Shown here: one piece after another, positions 46,525-53,411 of the stretch
Position numbering within the stretch: the stretch's first letter is position 1
Layout of the letters: each line of letters begins with the position of its first letter
From: Chloroflexota bacterium
Lineage (GTDB): Bacteria; Chloroflexota; Dehalococcoidia; Bin125
Assembly: GCA_028873865.1 (NCBI GenBank)
Contig: JAPPNI010000016.1
Location: 19,193 to 83,192 of the forward strand
Direction of reading: 5' to 3'
Length of the DNA: 64,000 bases
Position numbers and translations under genes: made by a program
Notes under the pieces: model-generated
Database searches by the model: none
Seen by the model: only the letters and a program-made list of their open reading frames with translations
Told to the model about the DNA's origin: nothing

Positions 46525-46968
46525 ATGCCGACTGCCGACGAACTGCGAGCCGGGATTGACGGAGCGCGGGCAGCCCTGCGCGTGGCGATCCAGACATCTG
46601 GCGACGCCTGGGAAACCCCCAAAGGCACAGCCGACGATGGTGAGGCGGGTTGGTCGCCGCGCCAGACCGCCGAGCATGTGATCCCGGCCGAGATGATGTT
46701 CGCCACCGGCGTCTGCGCCGCCTGCGGCTACGACGGCCCGGACAACCCGCTGACCAGCACCGAGTTCGCCACTCCCGACGACGCGCTGGCCGCGCTGGAC
46801 GCCGTCGCCGAGGCGGCCAACAGCAAGATCAAGCACGTGCAGGACGAGGAACTGGGCAAGTCCCAGGGTGGCGAAGGCATGGCTGCGGTGCCGGTGGCCG
46901 GCCTGATGGCGATGAACACCTGGCACCTGGCCGACCACGCCGCGCAGATCAGCCGCCCGGCCTTCTAG
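46525..46968 (+). CDS. DinB-like four-helix protein
   Basis: A 147-residue protein similar to DinB/mycothiol-dependent thiol isomerase folds: GWSPRQTAEHVIPAEMMF near residue 40 and MNTWHLADHAAQIS near the C-terminus, with histidines in positions often used for metal. An AAGGAG site is 8 nt before the ATG and a TATGCT box lies further upstream. It precedes two small genes on the plus strand, spacing 6 and 6 bp, implying one operon. Function unknown; possibly a thiol-related transferase. Confidence 0.7.
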   Translation: MPTADELRAGIDGARAALRVAIQTSGDAWETPKGTADDGEAGWSPRQTAEHVIPAEMMFATGVCAACGYDGPDNPLTSTEFATPDDALAALDAVAEAANSKIKHVQDEELGKSQGGEGMAAVPVAGLMAMNTWHLADHAAQISRPAF

Positions 46969-46974
46969 CCCGGA

Positions 46975-47181
46975 GTGAATCTCGCCATGCTGCGCACCTT
47001 GACGCTGTCCGTCGCATTCATCGCCGCCGTCCTGTTGGGCGGCGTGGCGATGGCTGCCGGCGGAGAGGGCGGCGGCCTGCACGCCGGACAGATCGTGGCG
47101 ATCGTGATCGGGATCGCGCTGTCGGCGATCCTGCTCGGACTCTCGGCCGCCTACATTCTGCCCAAGCCGCCTAAGTTCTAA
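46975..47181 (+). CDS. Small two-helix membrane protein
   Basis: A 68-residue peptide with an N-terminal signal-like helix (LTLSVAFIAAVLLGGVAMAA), a glycine-rich link and a second helix (IVAIVIGIALSAILLGLSAA), ending PKPPKF. The start is GTG 46975, or ATG 46987. It lies 6 bp after the DinB-like gene and 6 bp before the methyltransferase, so it is probably translated with them. Not recognised; a small membrane subunit is possible. Confidence 0.6.
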   Translation: MNLAMLRTLTLSVAFIAAVLLGGVAMAAGGEGGGLHAGQIVAIVIGIALSAILLGLSAAYILPKPPKF

Positions 47182-47187
47182 GCGGCC

Positions 47188-47835
47188 ATGCCCGACGAAG
47201 CGCGGAGTGACCCACCCTTCGAGGAGGGTCACTTTCGGCGTGCCGACGAGTCGGACGACGCCAACTTCTACGTCGAGCCGCGGCTGGTCACGCACATCGA
47301 CGATGCGGCGATCGGCGCGCTGCGTGCGCACTACTCGAAGTTCCTTCCGAAGCAGGGTCGGCTGCTCGACCTGATGTCGTCGTGGGTCTCGCACTACCCG
47401 GACGACCTGGAGTCGGAGCGGGTGGCCGGGCTGGGGATGAACGCCGAGGAGCTGGCCGAGAATCCGCAGCTGACCGAGCGGGTGGTGCATGACCTGAATG
47501 CCGACCCGGTGCTGCCCTACGGCGACGATGAGTTCGACGTGGTGACGATCGCAGTGTCGGTGCAGTACCTGACCCGTCCGCTGGAGGTGTTTCGCGAGAT
47601 CGGCCGGGTGCTGCGACCGGGCGGGGGCTGCATCGTTTCGTTCTCGAACCGCTGTTTCCCGACCAAGGCGGTCTGGCTCTGGCAGGGAATGGGCGACGAC
47701 GGTCACGTGCAAATGGTTGGGGCCTACTTCCACTACTCGGGCGCGTTCGAGGCGCCGCAGTGGCACGATATCTCGCCGGCCAAGGGTCGAAGCGATCCGA
47801 TGTACGTGGTGCAGGCTCGAACGCCGGCAGAGTGA
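47188..47835 (+). CDS. Class I SAM-dependent methyltransferase
   Basis: A 215-residue methyltransferase. The N-terminal half has LLDLMSSWVSHYPDDL at the SAM-binding motif I position, which departs from the common GxGxG form, followed by motif II LPYGDDEFDVVTIAVSVQYL and REIGRVLRPGGGCIVSFSNR. Short C-terminal tail. Substrate unknown. It ends the three-gene plus-strand unit; a relic-bearing intergenic region with a decamer array follows. Confidence 0.78.
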   Translation: MPDEARSDPPFEEGHFRRADESDDANFYVEPRLVTHIDDAAIGALRAHYSKFLPKQGRLLDLMSSWVSHYPDDLESERVAGLGMNAEELAENPQLTERVVHDLNADPVLPYGDDEFDVVTIAVSVQYLTRPLEVFREIGRVLRPGGGCIVSFSNRCFPTKAVWLWQGMGDDGHVQMVGAYFHYSGAFEAPQWHDISPAKGRSDPMYVVQARTPAE

Positions 47836-47913
47836 GGATCAGGGCGAGCGCGGGAGAATTCGGGGCACGTTTGGTGAATCTGCTGCTGTGGGCTGGGAAT
47901 TCGCGCTGAATGT

Positions 47914-48024
47914 GTCCGGGAAAGTCCAGATTTGTCCGATTTTGTCCAGATTTGTCCATAAGAATCCGGATTTTGTGAGTGTGAGTCCGGCTGATTCCGG
48001 GTAAGTCCGGGTCGGTCCGGATCG
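47914..48024. repeat. Decamer-periodic GTCC array 2
   Basis: GTCC motifs begin at 47914, 47924, 47934, 47944 and 47954, then ATCC at 47964, a TGTGAGTGTGA segment that shifts phase by 1 bp, and GTCC/TTCC at 47985, 47995, 48005 and 48015. Units include GTCCAGATTT, GTCCATAAGA and GTCCGGCTGA. Unit order, the GTCCATAA unit, the TTTTG-rich turn and the 1-bp shift match array 1 at 18161-18283, about 30 kb away. Confidence 0.85.
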
Positions 48025-48160
48025 TGGTGCTGGCGGTGAGGTCGGTCATGTCCGCTCCGTCGTGCGATGGTCAGGCGACCAGGCGGCATCGACTGTATAC
48101 GGTCTGATGTTCTTGTGGTGGGTGGGGTGGTGTCGGGAGAGACAGAGTCGGGGCAGGTGG

Positions 48161-48262
48161 CTATGGAGCGGGGTTGGCGCGCTTGAGATTGAGGGCGAGG
48201 AGGCGTTCGAGGATTTGCTCGTCGTCGATGTCGGGGGGCCAGTTGTAAGCGGCGAAGACGGT
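48161..48262 (-). pseudogene. Relic of a DNA methylase/restriction (MmeI-type) C-terminus
   Basis: Thirty-three codons end at TAG 48161. They read like the last residues of type IIL/MmeI-like DNA methyltransferases: FAAYNWPPDIDDEQILERLL then ALNLKRA. Two TGA codons sit immediately before this piece (48263-48268), so only the tail remains. It suggests a restriction-modification gene was once here and was deleted. Recognition rests on memory of the family C-terminus. Confidence 0.5.
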
Positions 48263-48329
48263 TCATCAACGGGGGCCCTGGTGAGCAGAGCACTCTCACT
48301 GCGGTCACAAGTGAATTGGAGCCACGAAA

Positions 48330-49079
48330 TTACTCTTCTGCCTCCGTGCAAAACTCTCGCGGAATCTGGAGAGTAATGATCCGCTGACCGTCGATCCCCA
48401 ATGCTCCATCAGGTTCTCCCGGGGTGCCCTGAACCCATTCGACTAACACAGGTTCAACCTTCGAGCGTTGCTGAGACCATCCATTGCTTCCCCAGAGACC
48501 CCAACAACTGCGGCCCACGAGCGCCGAAACGTAGAAGATGTAGCGATGACTGTGCATGCTCGCACGAAACACAGTCTGACCGTCCTCGTTGGCGAACCCG
48601 CCGAATCCACTCTTTCTTGGCGTCACGTCAGGGTCGGCCTGGATAACGCCATCTGCCGCCGGGTTGCCCTCTGGATCGAGCACGATCCCGTGGATGAGCG
48701 GGTAGCCATCCGGGGACCAGAGGATTTCGTCTGCCCGGGAGAGTTTCCAATCCTCGAACCGCTCGTAGAAGTCAGATGCCGTAACACCGAAGACCTGATC
48801 GAAGACGATTTCCCATGGCTTCGTAGATGAATCACTCGTTGCTTCGCTCTGGTAATGCGCGCCAAGCACGCGCCAATATTCGAAGAGAGAGTCGGGATCA
48901 GTCATCTCTTCCAGCAGGTGAGCAGCATCGAGACCCAGCCAATAGATGTGAGGGTTTCTTCCTTCATACGGATAATCGGGGCGATCTTCAACGCTCGACA
49001 GGGTCGGCGTCTTGCTGCTGTATTCGAGCTGTCGTCTCCAGGAGCTGCTCAGCCAGGTTGTTTCATCGGCCAAGATTTT
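48330..49079 (-). pseudogene. C-terminal half of an interrupted secreted peptidase gene
   Basis: About 247 codons continuing the frame of the N-terminal half at 55004-55977 once the transposon is removed. It includes GLDAAHLLEEMTD and a FGVTASDFYERFEDW segment comparable with FGLTLEEFYDEFEAL in the 866-residue paralogue, then a carboxypeptidase-regulatory-like beta domain (IHGIVLDPEGNPAADGVI). It has no start codon or signal peptide of its own; the apparent start at 49103 lies inside the transposon end. Confidence 0.85.
49072..49079. repeat. Left 8-bp target-site duplication (AAGATTTT)
   Basis: AAGATTTT directly abuts the left end of the transposon and is repeated exactly at 55004-55011. Eight-base duplication is the known hallmark of IS1595-family insertion. 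Confidence 0.92.
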
Positions 49080-49101
49080 GGGAATTATCACCTTGAGTAA
49101 C
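49080..49101 (+). repeat. Left terminal inverted repeat of the transposon
   Basis: Begins GGGAATTATCACCTTGAG and matches the reverse complement of 54982-55003 at 21 of 22 positions; the difference is T versus G at position 14. Confidence 0.92.
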
Positions 49102-49103
49102 AA

Positions 49104-49457
49104 TCAAGCGTCGTCGATCTTCGCTACGAAGTCGTGCATCTCCTTACACGCGGCATCGCGATCGAATTTCTCACGAGCCTCAATAGAGTCATTCTGGCGT
49201 TTCAAGGCATCGTAGGTAGCCTCAAGCGCGAGCTTAGCGCTGGACTTGAACGCAGTGGCATTCTCAGGCCGGACGCCATCATCAGTGATTCCGCCCTCGT
49301 CAACGACTACGGCATATGGCTCGTTTGGCCTAGACGGATCGACCGCCACCCTACCCCGCAGGGTGCCCAACCAAACATCGACGTAGCACCCCTTGGGGTC
49401 TTCGATCAGATAACCTACACCCTGGTACGTGACCTTCTTCCTTTGTTCCTCAGCCAT
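49104..49457 (-). CDS. Transposon passenger: hypothetical protein, 117 aa
   Basis: A small acidic protein: N-terminal half beta-rich (VTYQGVGYLIEDPKGCYVDVWLG, shown here by its first and last parts: VTYQGVGYLI and VDVWLG), then VDPSRPNEPYAVVVDEGG, and a helical C-terminus with a Cys (ACKEMHDFVAKID). No family recognised. It is the last gene of a minus-strand run of four small genes; its ATG lies inside the end of the preceding small gene (8-nt overlap). Its stop lies just inside the left transposon end. Confidence 0.6.
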   Translation of the reverse strand: MAEEQRKKVTYQGVGYLIEDPKGCYVDVWLGTLRGRVAVDPSRPNEPYAVVVDEGGITDDGVRPENATAFKSSAKLALEATYDALKRQNDSIEAREKFDRDAACKEMHDFVAKIDDA

Positions 49458-49602
49458 CCTTCCTCTCCTCCTTCAGGTACTTCCACTCGTCCTTGCGCTT
49501 GGGCTTGGTGTTGAACAGAGCCTTGGCGACGTTCTCCGGGCTGTCGTCCACTGGCTCCGGAATTGGCTTGGGTGGGCGGCCGAGCTTCGGCTTGTCAGCC
49601 AT
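49450..49602 (-). CDS. Transposon passenger: 50-residue proline/lysine-rich protein
   Basis: A short ORF beginning MADKPKLGRPPKPIPEPVDD and continuing SPENVAKALFNTKPKRKDEW, with a Lys/Glu-rich end. AGGAGG lies 4 nt before the ATG at 49602 (a second ATG is directly before). Basic, proline-rich N-terminus followed by a short amphipathic helix suggests a nucleic-acid or protein-binding peptide. I recall similar P-E-N-V-A-K/R-A-L peptides beside transposases, but this is memory, not a search result. It overlaps the downstream gene. Confidence 0.55.
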   Translation of the reverse strand: MADKPKLGRPPKPIPEPVDDSPENVAKALFNTKPKRKDEWKYLKEERKDG

Positions 49603-49663
49603 CATTCCTCCTATATTGCTATGTTGGCATTATACAAGGATACTCACCTGGAGCCGGCGGTGA

Positions 49664-49801
49664 CTACCGCCCGTAGATGCCCAGCGAGCGCTCGATCCGG
49701 GCGCATTTCTCGTCGACCATCACCACCCGGTTGGTGACCTGTCCGAGGTGCTTGTTGGTCTCGTCGAGGTTGCGGAGGACGTGGGCGATCCGGCGTGTCA
49801 G
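49664..49801 (-). CDS. Transposon passenger: 45-residue coiled-coil-like peptide with probable CTG start
   Basis: Codons from CTG 49801 to TAG 49664 have strongly G/C-ending third positions and read TRRIAHVLRNLDETNKHL, GQVTNRVVMVDEKCARIERS, LGIYGR, a helical peptide. No ATG or GTG precedes it in frame, but the CTG overlaps the TGA of the membrane-protein gene upstream as CTGA, like the common ATGA coupling. A competing frame from 49853 is Pro/Arg-rich and unlikely. Function unknown; probably co-translated with the membrane protein. Confidence 0.45.
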   Translation of the reverse strand: MTRRIAHVLRNLDETNKHLGQVTNRVVMVDEKCARIERSLGIYGR

Positions 49802-50142
49802 GCGCTGCGGTTGCGGTCCACCAATTCTCGCAATAGGGACTCGATTCGATCAAGCTGCGACGGACCCGCCTCTGGTTCCGGCTCTACCAGTGGTTCCGGC
49901 TCTTTGGGTCCCAGCCAGTAGAGGAAGTAGAGGACTGCTGCGACGCCCAGGACAATAGGAACAGCGATCAGCGCTTCATGCACGGCGTGCCCCTCGTGAT
50001 ACTCCCGGGCTGCGACATGGCCGAGATGGGTAGCCACGAACACCAGCGCGAATGGCGCTGCCCTGACGATCTTGTCTCCGAACGGCGTGTGGTCCCTGAT
50101 CGCGCCCCAGATTCGAGTGATGATGCGTTCAAGGATTGGCAA
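49798..50142 (-). CDS. Transposon passenger: small membrane protein, 114 aa
   Basis: An N-terminal amphipathic part (LPILERIITRIWGAIRD), two hydrophobic helices (APFALVFVATHLGHVAA and ALIAVPIVLGVAAVLYFLYWL), then an acidic Pro/Glu linker (PKEPEPLVEPEPEAGPSQLD) and a short helix ending DRNRSA. This resembles holin-like or bitopic/polytopic small proteins but no family is recognised. The start is TTG 50142, supported by GGAG 8 nt upstream. First gene of the minus-strand run 50142-49104. Confidence 0.55.
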   Translation of the reverse strand: MPILERIITRIWGAIRDHTPFGDKIVRAAPFALVFVATHLGHVAAREYHEGHAVHEALIAVPIVLGVAAVLYFLYWLGPKEPEPLVEPEPEAGPSQLDRIESLLRELVDRNRSA

Positions 50143-50198
50143 GCGAACATCTCCGACCAGCCTCTCGTGATATGGTCACGACAGGCAGATACCTAGAT

Positions 50199-50236
50199 TC
50201 AGCGGCCCTCAAAGCGGATCAGGCTGGGGCCGCTGA
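50199..50236. repeat. Inverted repeat in the divergent region
   Basis: A perfect 10-bp stem (TCAGCGGCCC / GGGCCGCTGA) with an 18-nt loop. Could be an operator or a hairpin in either leader. Confidence 0.45.
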
Positions 50237-50292
50237 GTCAATTCTATGGGATTTTCATCGGCCTATCGGATGGCGCCCAAGATGTGTGACGG

Positions 50293-50320
50293 CCCTGCTC
50301 CGGCAGGGTCGTTTTCGTTC
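50293..50320 (+). terminator. Terminator-like hairpin upstream of the secreted-protein gene
   Basis: CCCTGC-TCCG-GCAGGG followed by a T-rich stretch (TCGTTTTCGTT). No plus-strand gene lies immediately upstream within the element, so it may act as an attenuator or block read-through. Confidence 0.45.
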
Positions 50321-50463
50321 TGTCATACTGCCCGCGCCAGCCAACCGGACTTGTCTGGGACCCGCCGATAAAGGCAGCGGTTCCATGCTCCCTCCGTGGC
50401 GTTCCAGCGGGTCATCGGTTGGCTGGCACTGGCCGTTTGCCTCGTGTCAGGGAGGGAGCCACC

Positions 50464-51588
50464 GTGACGAGCCCGCACCGAGGGGCCGTCGTCGCAATCG
50501 TCGTTCTCGCGTTCGTCTGTTCCGTCGCCGGTCTCGCCGTCTCTCAGTCCACGACCACCCACACAGCCCAAGTCCGCATCAACGCCCGTCAGTTAGACGA
50601 CGGGCGGGTGGAGTTCGCCCTGCAGCAGCGGGACGGAGCCTCATGGGGAGACCGGCTTCTCCTGCCTGGTCGCTTCCTCGCGGCCAACGTCGGCCATGAC
50701 CGCTGGGTTTCGACTCGCGCCTACACCGTCTCCATCGAGGTACCAGTGGCTCAGGTCGAAGAAGACCTGATGGAGGATGAGCCGGCGACCGCGCAGAGCA
50801 CATCCGCTGGCCCAGCGTGGCAGCTCACCGACCCGACCACGCTGCCCCTGGTGGCGCTGACCGCTGCGCGCAGCATCTCCACCCACTCAACCGACTCCGG
50901 CTATCACGTGATCGCCGCCAGGGGGCACGGCTCGAACGACGCCGGCGCCCCCGTGACCACCACCAACCACTATGCGTGTCAGCCTGGCTCCGGCTCGCTG
51001 CTGCACTGGCATAACGAACACGGCTGGGGAGAGGTCCACCACCCTGACCGCGGCATCTCCCCGCTGACCTTGCTGACCATCCAATCCCTGCACGAGCGGG
51101 TCTGGTCGGAGTTCAGTCAGGCTCTCGTTACCTGCGGGGTGACCCTGGCATCTCCGGCTCAGGCCCAACAGCCGGTCCAGGTTGTCCCCCAGGTGACTCA
51201 CCCGTATGAGATCTGGGGGTCGGCCTCGAACCCAAGCTGGAATCGGGCGCAACTGCTGGTGCGCTGCCCCGACAACGTCCGCGACTGGTACCTGCAGGTG
51301 CAAGTCTTCGACACGATCCACCATCCCCTCGGCGATTACCTGTTGCCGCAGGAGTTCTCGCTGGCGCTTGAGGACACGTTCGAGCTGGTTCACTCGGAGG
51401 TCGGCGGTCACCAGTGGCACGTCGACTTGCACCGGGTGTTCGCTTCAGGACTCGACGCGAAGTACTTCTGGGAGCAGGCGCTGGCTGAGGGCGAGTTCAC
51501 GATGGTCTTGCCGGCAGTGCATGGCGGGCCGAACACCGTCACCATCGGACTCACCCCGTATCCGGGCGAACACCGACCCTGTGGGTAG
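50464..51588 (+). CDS. Transposon passenger: secreted/anchored protein with CAP-like His/Trp motifs, unknown family
   Basis: A 374-residue protein. An N-terminal hydrophobic helix (GAVVAIVVLAFVCSVAGLAV) is followed by a beta segment DGRVEFALQQRDGASWGDRL, a second similar segment near residue 120, and middle and C-terminal stretches rich in His and Trp (LLHWHNEHGWGEVHH, WHVDLHRVF). The start is GTG 50464 with AGGGAG 5 nt upstream. Two segments with DGR(V/I)EFALQ-type sequence are common in exported proteins I cannot name. It appears exported or membrane-anchored; function unknown. Confidence 0.6.
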   Translation: MTSPHRGAVVAIVVLAFVCSVAGLAVSQSTTTHTAQVRINARQLDDGRVEFALQQRDGASWGDRLLLPGRFLAANVGHDRWVSTRAYTVSIEVPVAQVEEDLMEDEPATAQSTSAGPAWQLTDPTTLPLVALTAARSISTHSTDSGYHVIAARGHGSNDAGAPVTTTNHYACQPGSGSLLHWHNEHGWGEVHHPDRGISPLTLLTIQSLHERVWSEFSQALVTCGVTLASPAQAQQPVQVVPQVTHPYEIWGSASNPSWNRAQLLVRCPDNVRDWYLQVQVFDTIHHPLGDYLLPQEFSLALEDTFELVHSEVGGHQWHVDLHRVFASGLDAKYFWEQALAEGEFTMVLPAVHGGPNTVTIGLTPYPGEHRPCG

Positions 51589-51651
51589 AGCCTGGGCCTA
51601 CTCTGAGCGCTCGGCTCGGCCCGATGCCGAGCAAGCGAGAAAGGTGTTCAG

Positions 51652-51948
51652 ATGGCAGAATCAGATCGACCCTACACCGTAATCGGGAGTACGGATGGCA
51701 TCACACTGGGTGTTGGAGAGGCTAGATTCTTGACTTGGCGCGACCAAGAAGCGAAGCGAGTAGTTCTAATCTTCGACGAAGTGCCCCGATCTGTCGTCTC
51801 CACCAGCCTCGACGCACAGGGTGCTCTGACAATTCAGTTGGCCGTTTCACGACGATCACTCGCCTCGCTCTCGGAGGCAATTGCGAATGAGGCGAACTAC
51901 GCTGACTCTGCTGGGTGGCCAAAGGATCTGGAGACGGCTGAACAGTAG
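51652..51948 (+). CDS. Transposon passenger: hypothetical protein, 98 aa
   Basis: A small soluble protein with a beta-rich body (YTVIGSTDGITLGVGEARFL, VVLIFDEVPRSVV, LTIQLAVSRRSLASLSEAI) and helical end. GAAAGG precedes the ATG. It follows the secreted-protein gene by 63 bp. A later passenger (54721-54930) has a similar short plan, strands then a helix with SL(E/T)I(R/Q)L, so the two may be related, but identity is low. Confidence 0.55.
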   Translation: MAESDRPYTVIGSTDGITLGVGEARFLTWRDQEAKRVVLIFDEVPRSVVSTSLDAQGALTIQLAVSRRSLASLSEAIANEANYADSAGWPKDLETAEQ

Positions 51949-51967
51949 ACATCAGGACCCTCCTACT

Positions 51968-52144
51968 CTACTCATCCGCGGAGGCTTCGTCCTCGGGCAA
52001 GACTTCTCCTCCGAGGACTTCCAGGGCGGTGCCCCCGCTGCCCTCTACTTCATCTTGTCTAACACGTAGACGGGATTTGGAAGGCTCCGGGATCGCCATG
52101 CCCTTGGGGAACATTTGCAGTGGATAGTAGTCTTCAGTCGTCAC
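51968..52144 (-). CDS. Transposon passenger: 58-residue acidic protein, leaderless GTG start
   Basis: An ORF from GTG 52144 to TAG 51968: VTTEDYYPLQMFPKGMAIPE, then PSKSRLRVRQDEVEG and an acidic end (GGEVLPEDEASADE). A TACACT box lies exactly 6 nt before the GTG, the same arrangement as leaderless genes elsewhere in the window. Codon use looks coding. No homology recognised; it could be a small antitoxin- or regulator-like protein, but this is speculation. Confidence 0.45.
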   Translation of the reverse strand: MTTEDYYPLQMFPKGMAIPEPSKSRLRVRQDEVEGSGGTALEVLGGEVLPEDEASADE

Positions 52145-52150
52145 GGGTAC

Positions 52151-52156
52151 AGTGTA
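52151..52156 (-). promoter_or_regulatory. -10 box of a probable leaderless promoter (TACACT)
   Basis: TACACT on the minus strand ends 6 nt before the GTG at 52144 inside the transposon. Confidence 0.4.
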
Positions 52157-52193
52157 TCGTGCAAGATAGTACTTTGCATACGCTCGGATTCGA

Positions 52194-53411
52194 TCACCCG
52201 CTTCCCTCGTTCCTCACCCAGCGTTCCGTCTCTAGTGGGAGTGGCTGAAGGAATCTACCCAGTTCGTCATCTTCCTCGTACTGATCGTTGTACCGCTCTT
52301 CTACGACCGAGCCGACGTTCACCAAGAAGTAGTCTCTGTGGTCATTCAACACTCGCCAGCTCTCCCAATGTTCGTGCTGTCCTGAATGTGGCCAGGCGAG
52401 CACCTTCCACACCATCACAACCTCCACTATGAACAACACTCCTGACAAAGCCAGGGCCCACAGCGGCGCACCAGCAGCGAGAAGCGGTATCCAATAGCCG
52501 AGGCCGGCGATCAAGATACCAGCGCTGTGGAGCCACGCCTTCAACGCTCTCTTCGCCTCCAGATAGAGCTTCCACACCTGCTTGTAGTTGAACTCTCCGT
52601 ACAGCGCGTCAACCAGGGCTCCCTTCTCCACCACAAGCTCATCCGGGCCCACTCCCCACGCCTTCCTGAACCAGAACTCAAAGTAGAAATCATCTGGCGA
52701 GCGCCGCACCTGCCATACATCAGATAGCGAGACGCGGGGTCCGTCCCAGCGCTCGCCGAAGAGAGCGATCTTGACTGCTGAGGGATCGCACTTCTCGCAA
52801 TGAACCGGCATCTCGCACGGCTTGTCTAAGTCGACCTCGACCCTGTCCCGTACCCACCACGCCTCACCACCGGGAAACTTGCTGTGGTCGGTGCTATATT
52901 TGTGGCCAGCATCAAGCCGATACCCTACCCTCTGTTCGCTCCCCCCGACTGCCACGAGGTAGTAGATGACGTTGACTTTCCCGTGTGTGTCATCCGCGCA
53001 CTCCGTTGCCGAGATGACAGTCTCTCCGTACCGCTTGTACACGCAGGCTATGCACACACGGTCGGTCTTCGACTTGGCACGGCCGCATTTCGCGCAAGAC
53101 TCCCGCTCCTCCGCGCAAAGGTCAGCAAGTGTGCGGTAGTCGGGAATTGATGAGGATGGCCACGTTGTGGTGCCAACGCCCGGAACGAACACTCTCAGTA
53201 CCTTCGCGCAGATTCCCCTACACAGTGCGCGCACCCGTGCAAAGGTGGTCGGAACTTCCCGCGGAGGGCTTGCCGAGTCGCCACCGGACCAGATGATCGA
53301 ATTGAGCGCCAGAATCGTTCGCTTGGTCGGTCCCGCCGAATATCTGGACTCCAGGTTCATCAACCATCCATCCAGCAGCTTGAACAATTTGGACATGGTC
53401 TTGCTCACCAT
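52194..53411 (-). CDS. Transposon passenger: zinc-ribbon membrane protein coupled to the transposase
   Basis: A 405-residue protein of unknown family. After MVSKTMSKLFKLLDGWLMNL come two cysteine clusters that look like zinc knuckles (CAEERESCAKCGR..CIAC near residue 105-125 and CEMPVHCEKC near residue 205), a central beta-rich domain with Trp/Phe (FYFEFWFRKAWG), and two adjoining membrane helices near residues 300-345 (AGILIAGLGYWIPLLAAGAP, LWALALSGVLFIVEVVMVW) followed by a charged C-terminal tail. The ATG at 53411 overlaps the transposase stop (ATGGTGA), so it is translationally coupled to it. Third codon positions look less GC-rich than neighbours, suggesting foreign origin. Confidence 0.65.
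   Translation of the reverse strand: MVSKTMSKLFKLLDGWLMNLESRYSAGPTKRTILALNSIIWSGGDSASPPREVPTTFARVRALCRGICAKVLRVFVPGVGTTTWPSSSIPDYRTLADLCAEERESCAKCGRAKSKTDRVCIACVYKRYGETVISATECADDTHGKVNVIYYLVAVGGSEQRVGYRLDAGHKYSTDHSKFPGGEAWWVRDRVEVDLDKPCEMPVHCEKCDPSAVKIALFGERWDGPRVSLSDVWQVRRSPDDFYFEFWFRKAWGVGPDELVVEKGALVDALYGEFNYKQVWKLYLEAKRALKAWLHSAGILIAGLGYWIPLLAAGAPLWALALSGVLFIVEVVMVWKVLAWPHSGQHEHWESWRVLNDHRDYFLVNVGSVVEERYNDQYEEDDELGRFLQPLPLETERWVRNEGSG

Larger units (their letters stand above)
47836..48329. other. Intergenic region with decamer array and gene relic
   Basis: This 494-bp stretch has no intact gene. It contains decamer array 2 (47914-48024) and a 33-codon relic on the minus strand (48161-48262). 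The remaining bases show nothing I can identify. Confidence 0.6.
50143..50463. other. Divergent control region inside the transposon
   Basis: This 321-bp gap separates the minus-strand small genes from the plus-strand secreted-protein gene. It holds two hairpins (50199-50236 and 50293-50308, the latter followed by TCGTTTTCGTT). No convincing full -35/-10 pair is seen. Confidence 0.4.

Noticed and set aside
49644-49853. 69-residue Pro/Arg-rich ORF in the transposon
   Set aside because: A different frame over the same bases has a coding-like third-position pattern and couples to the membrane-protein stop.
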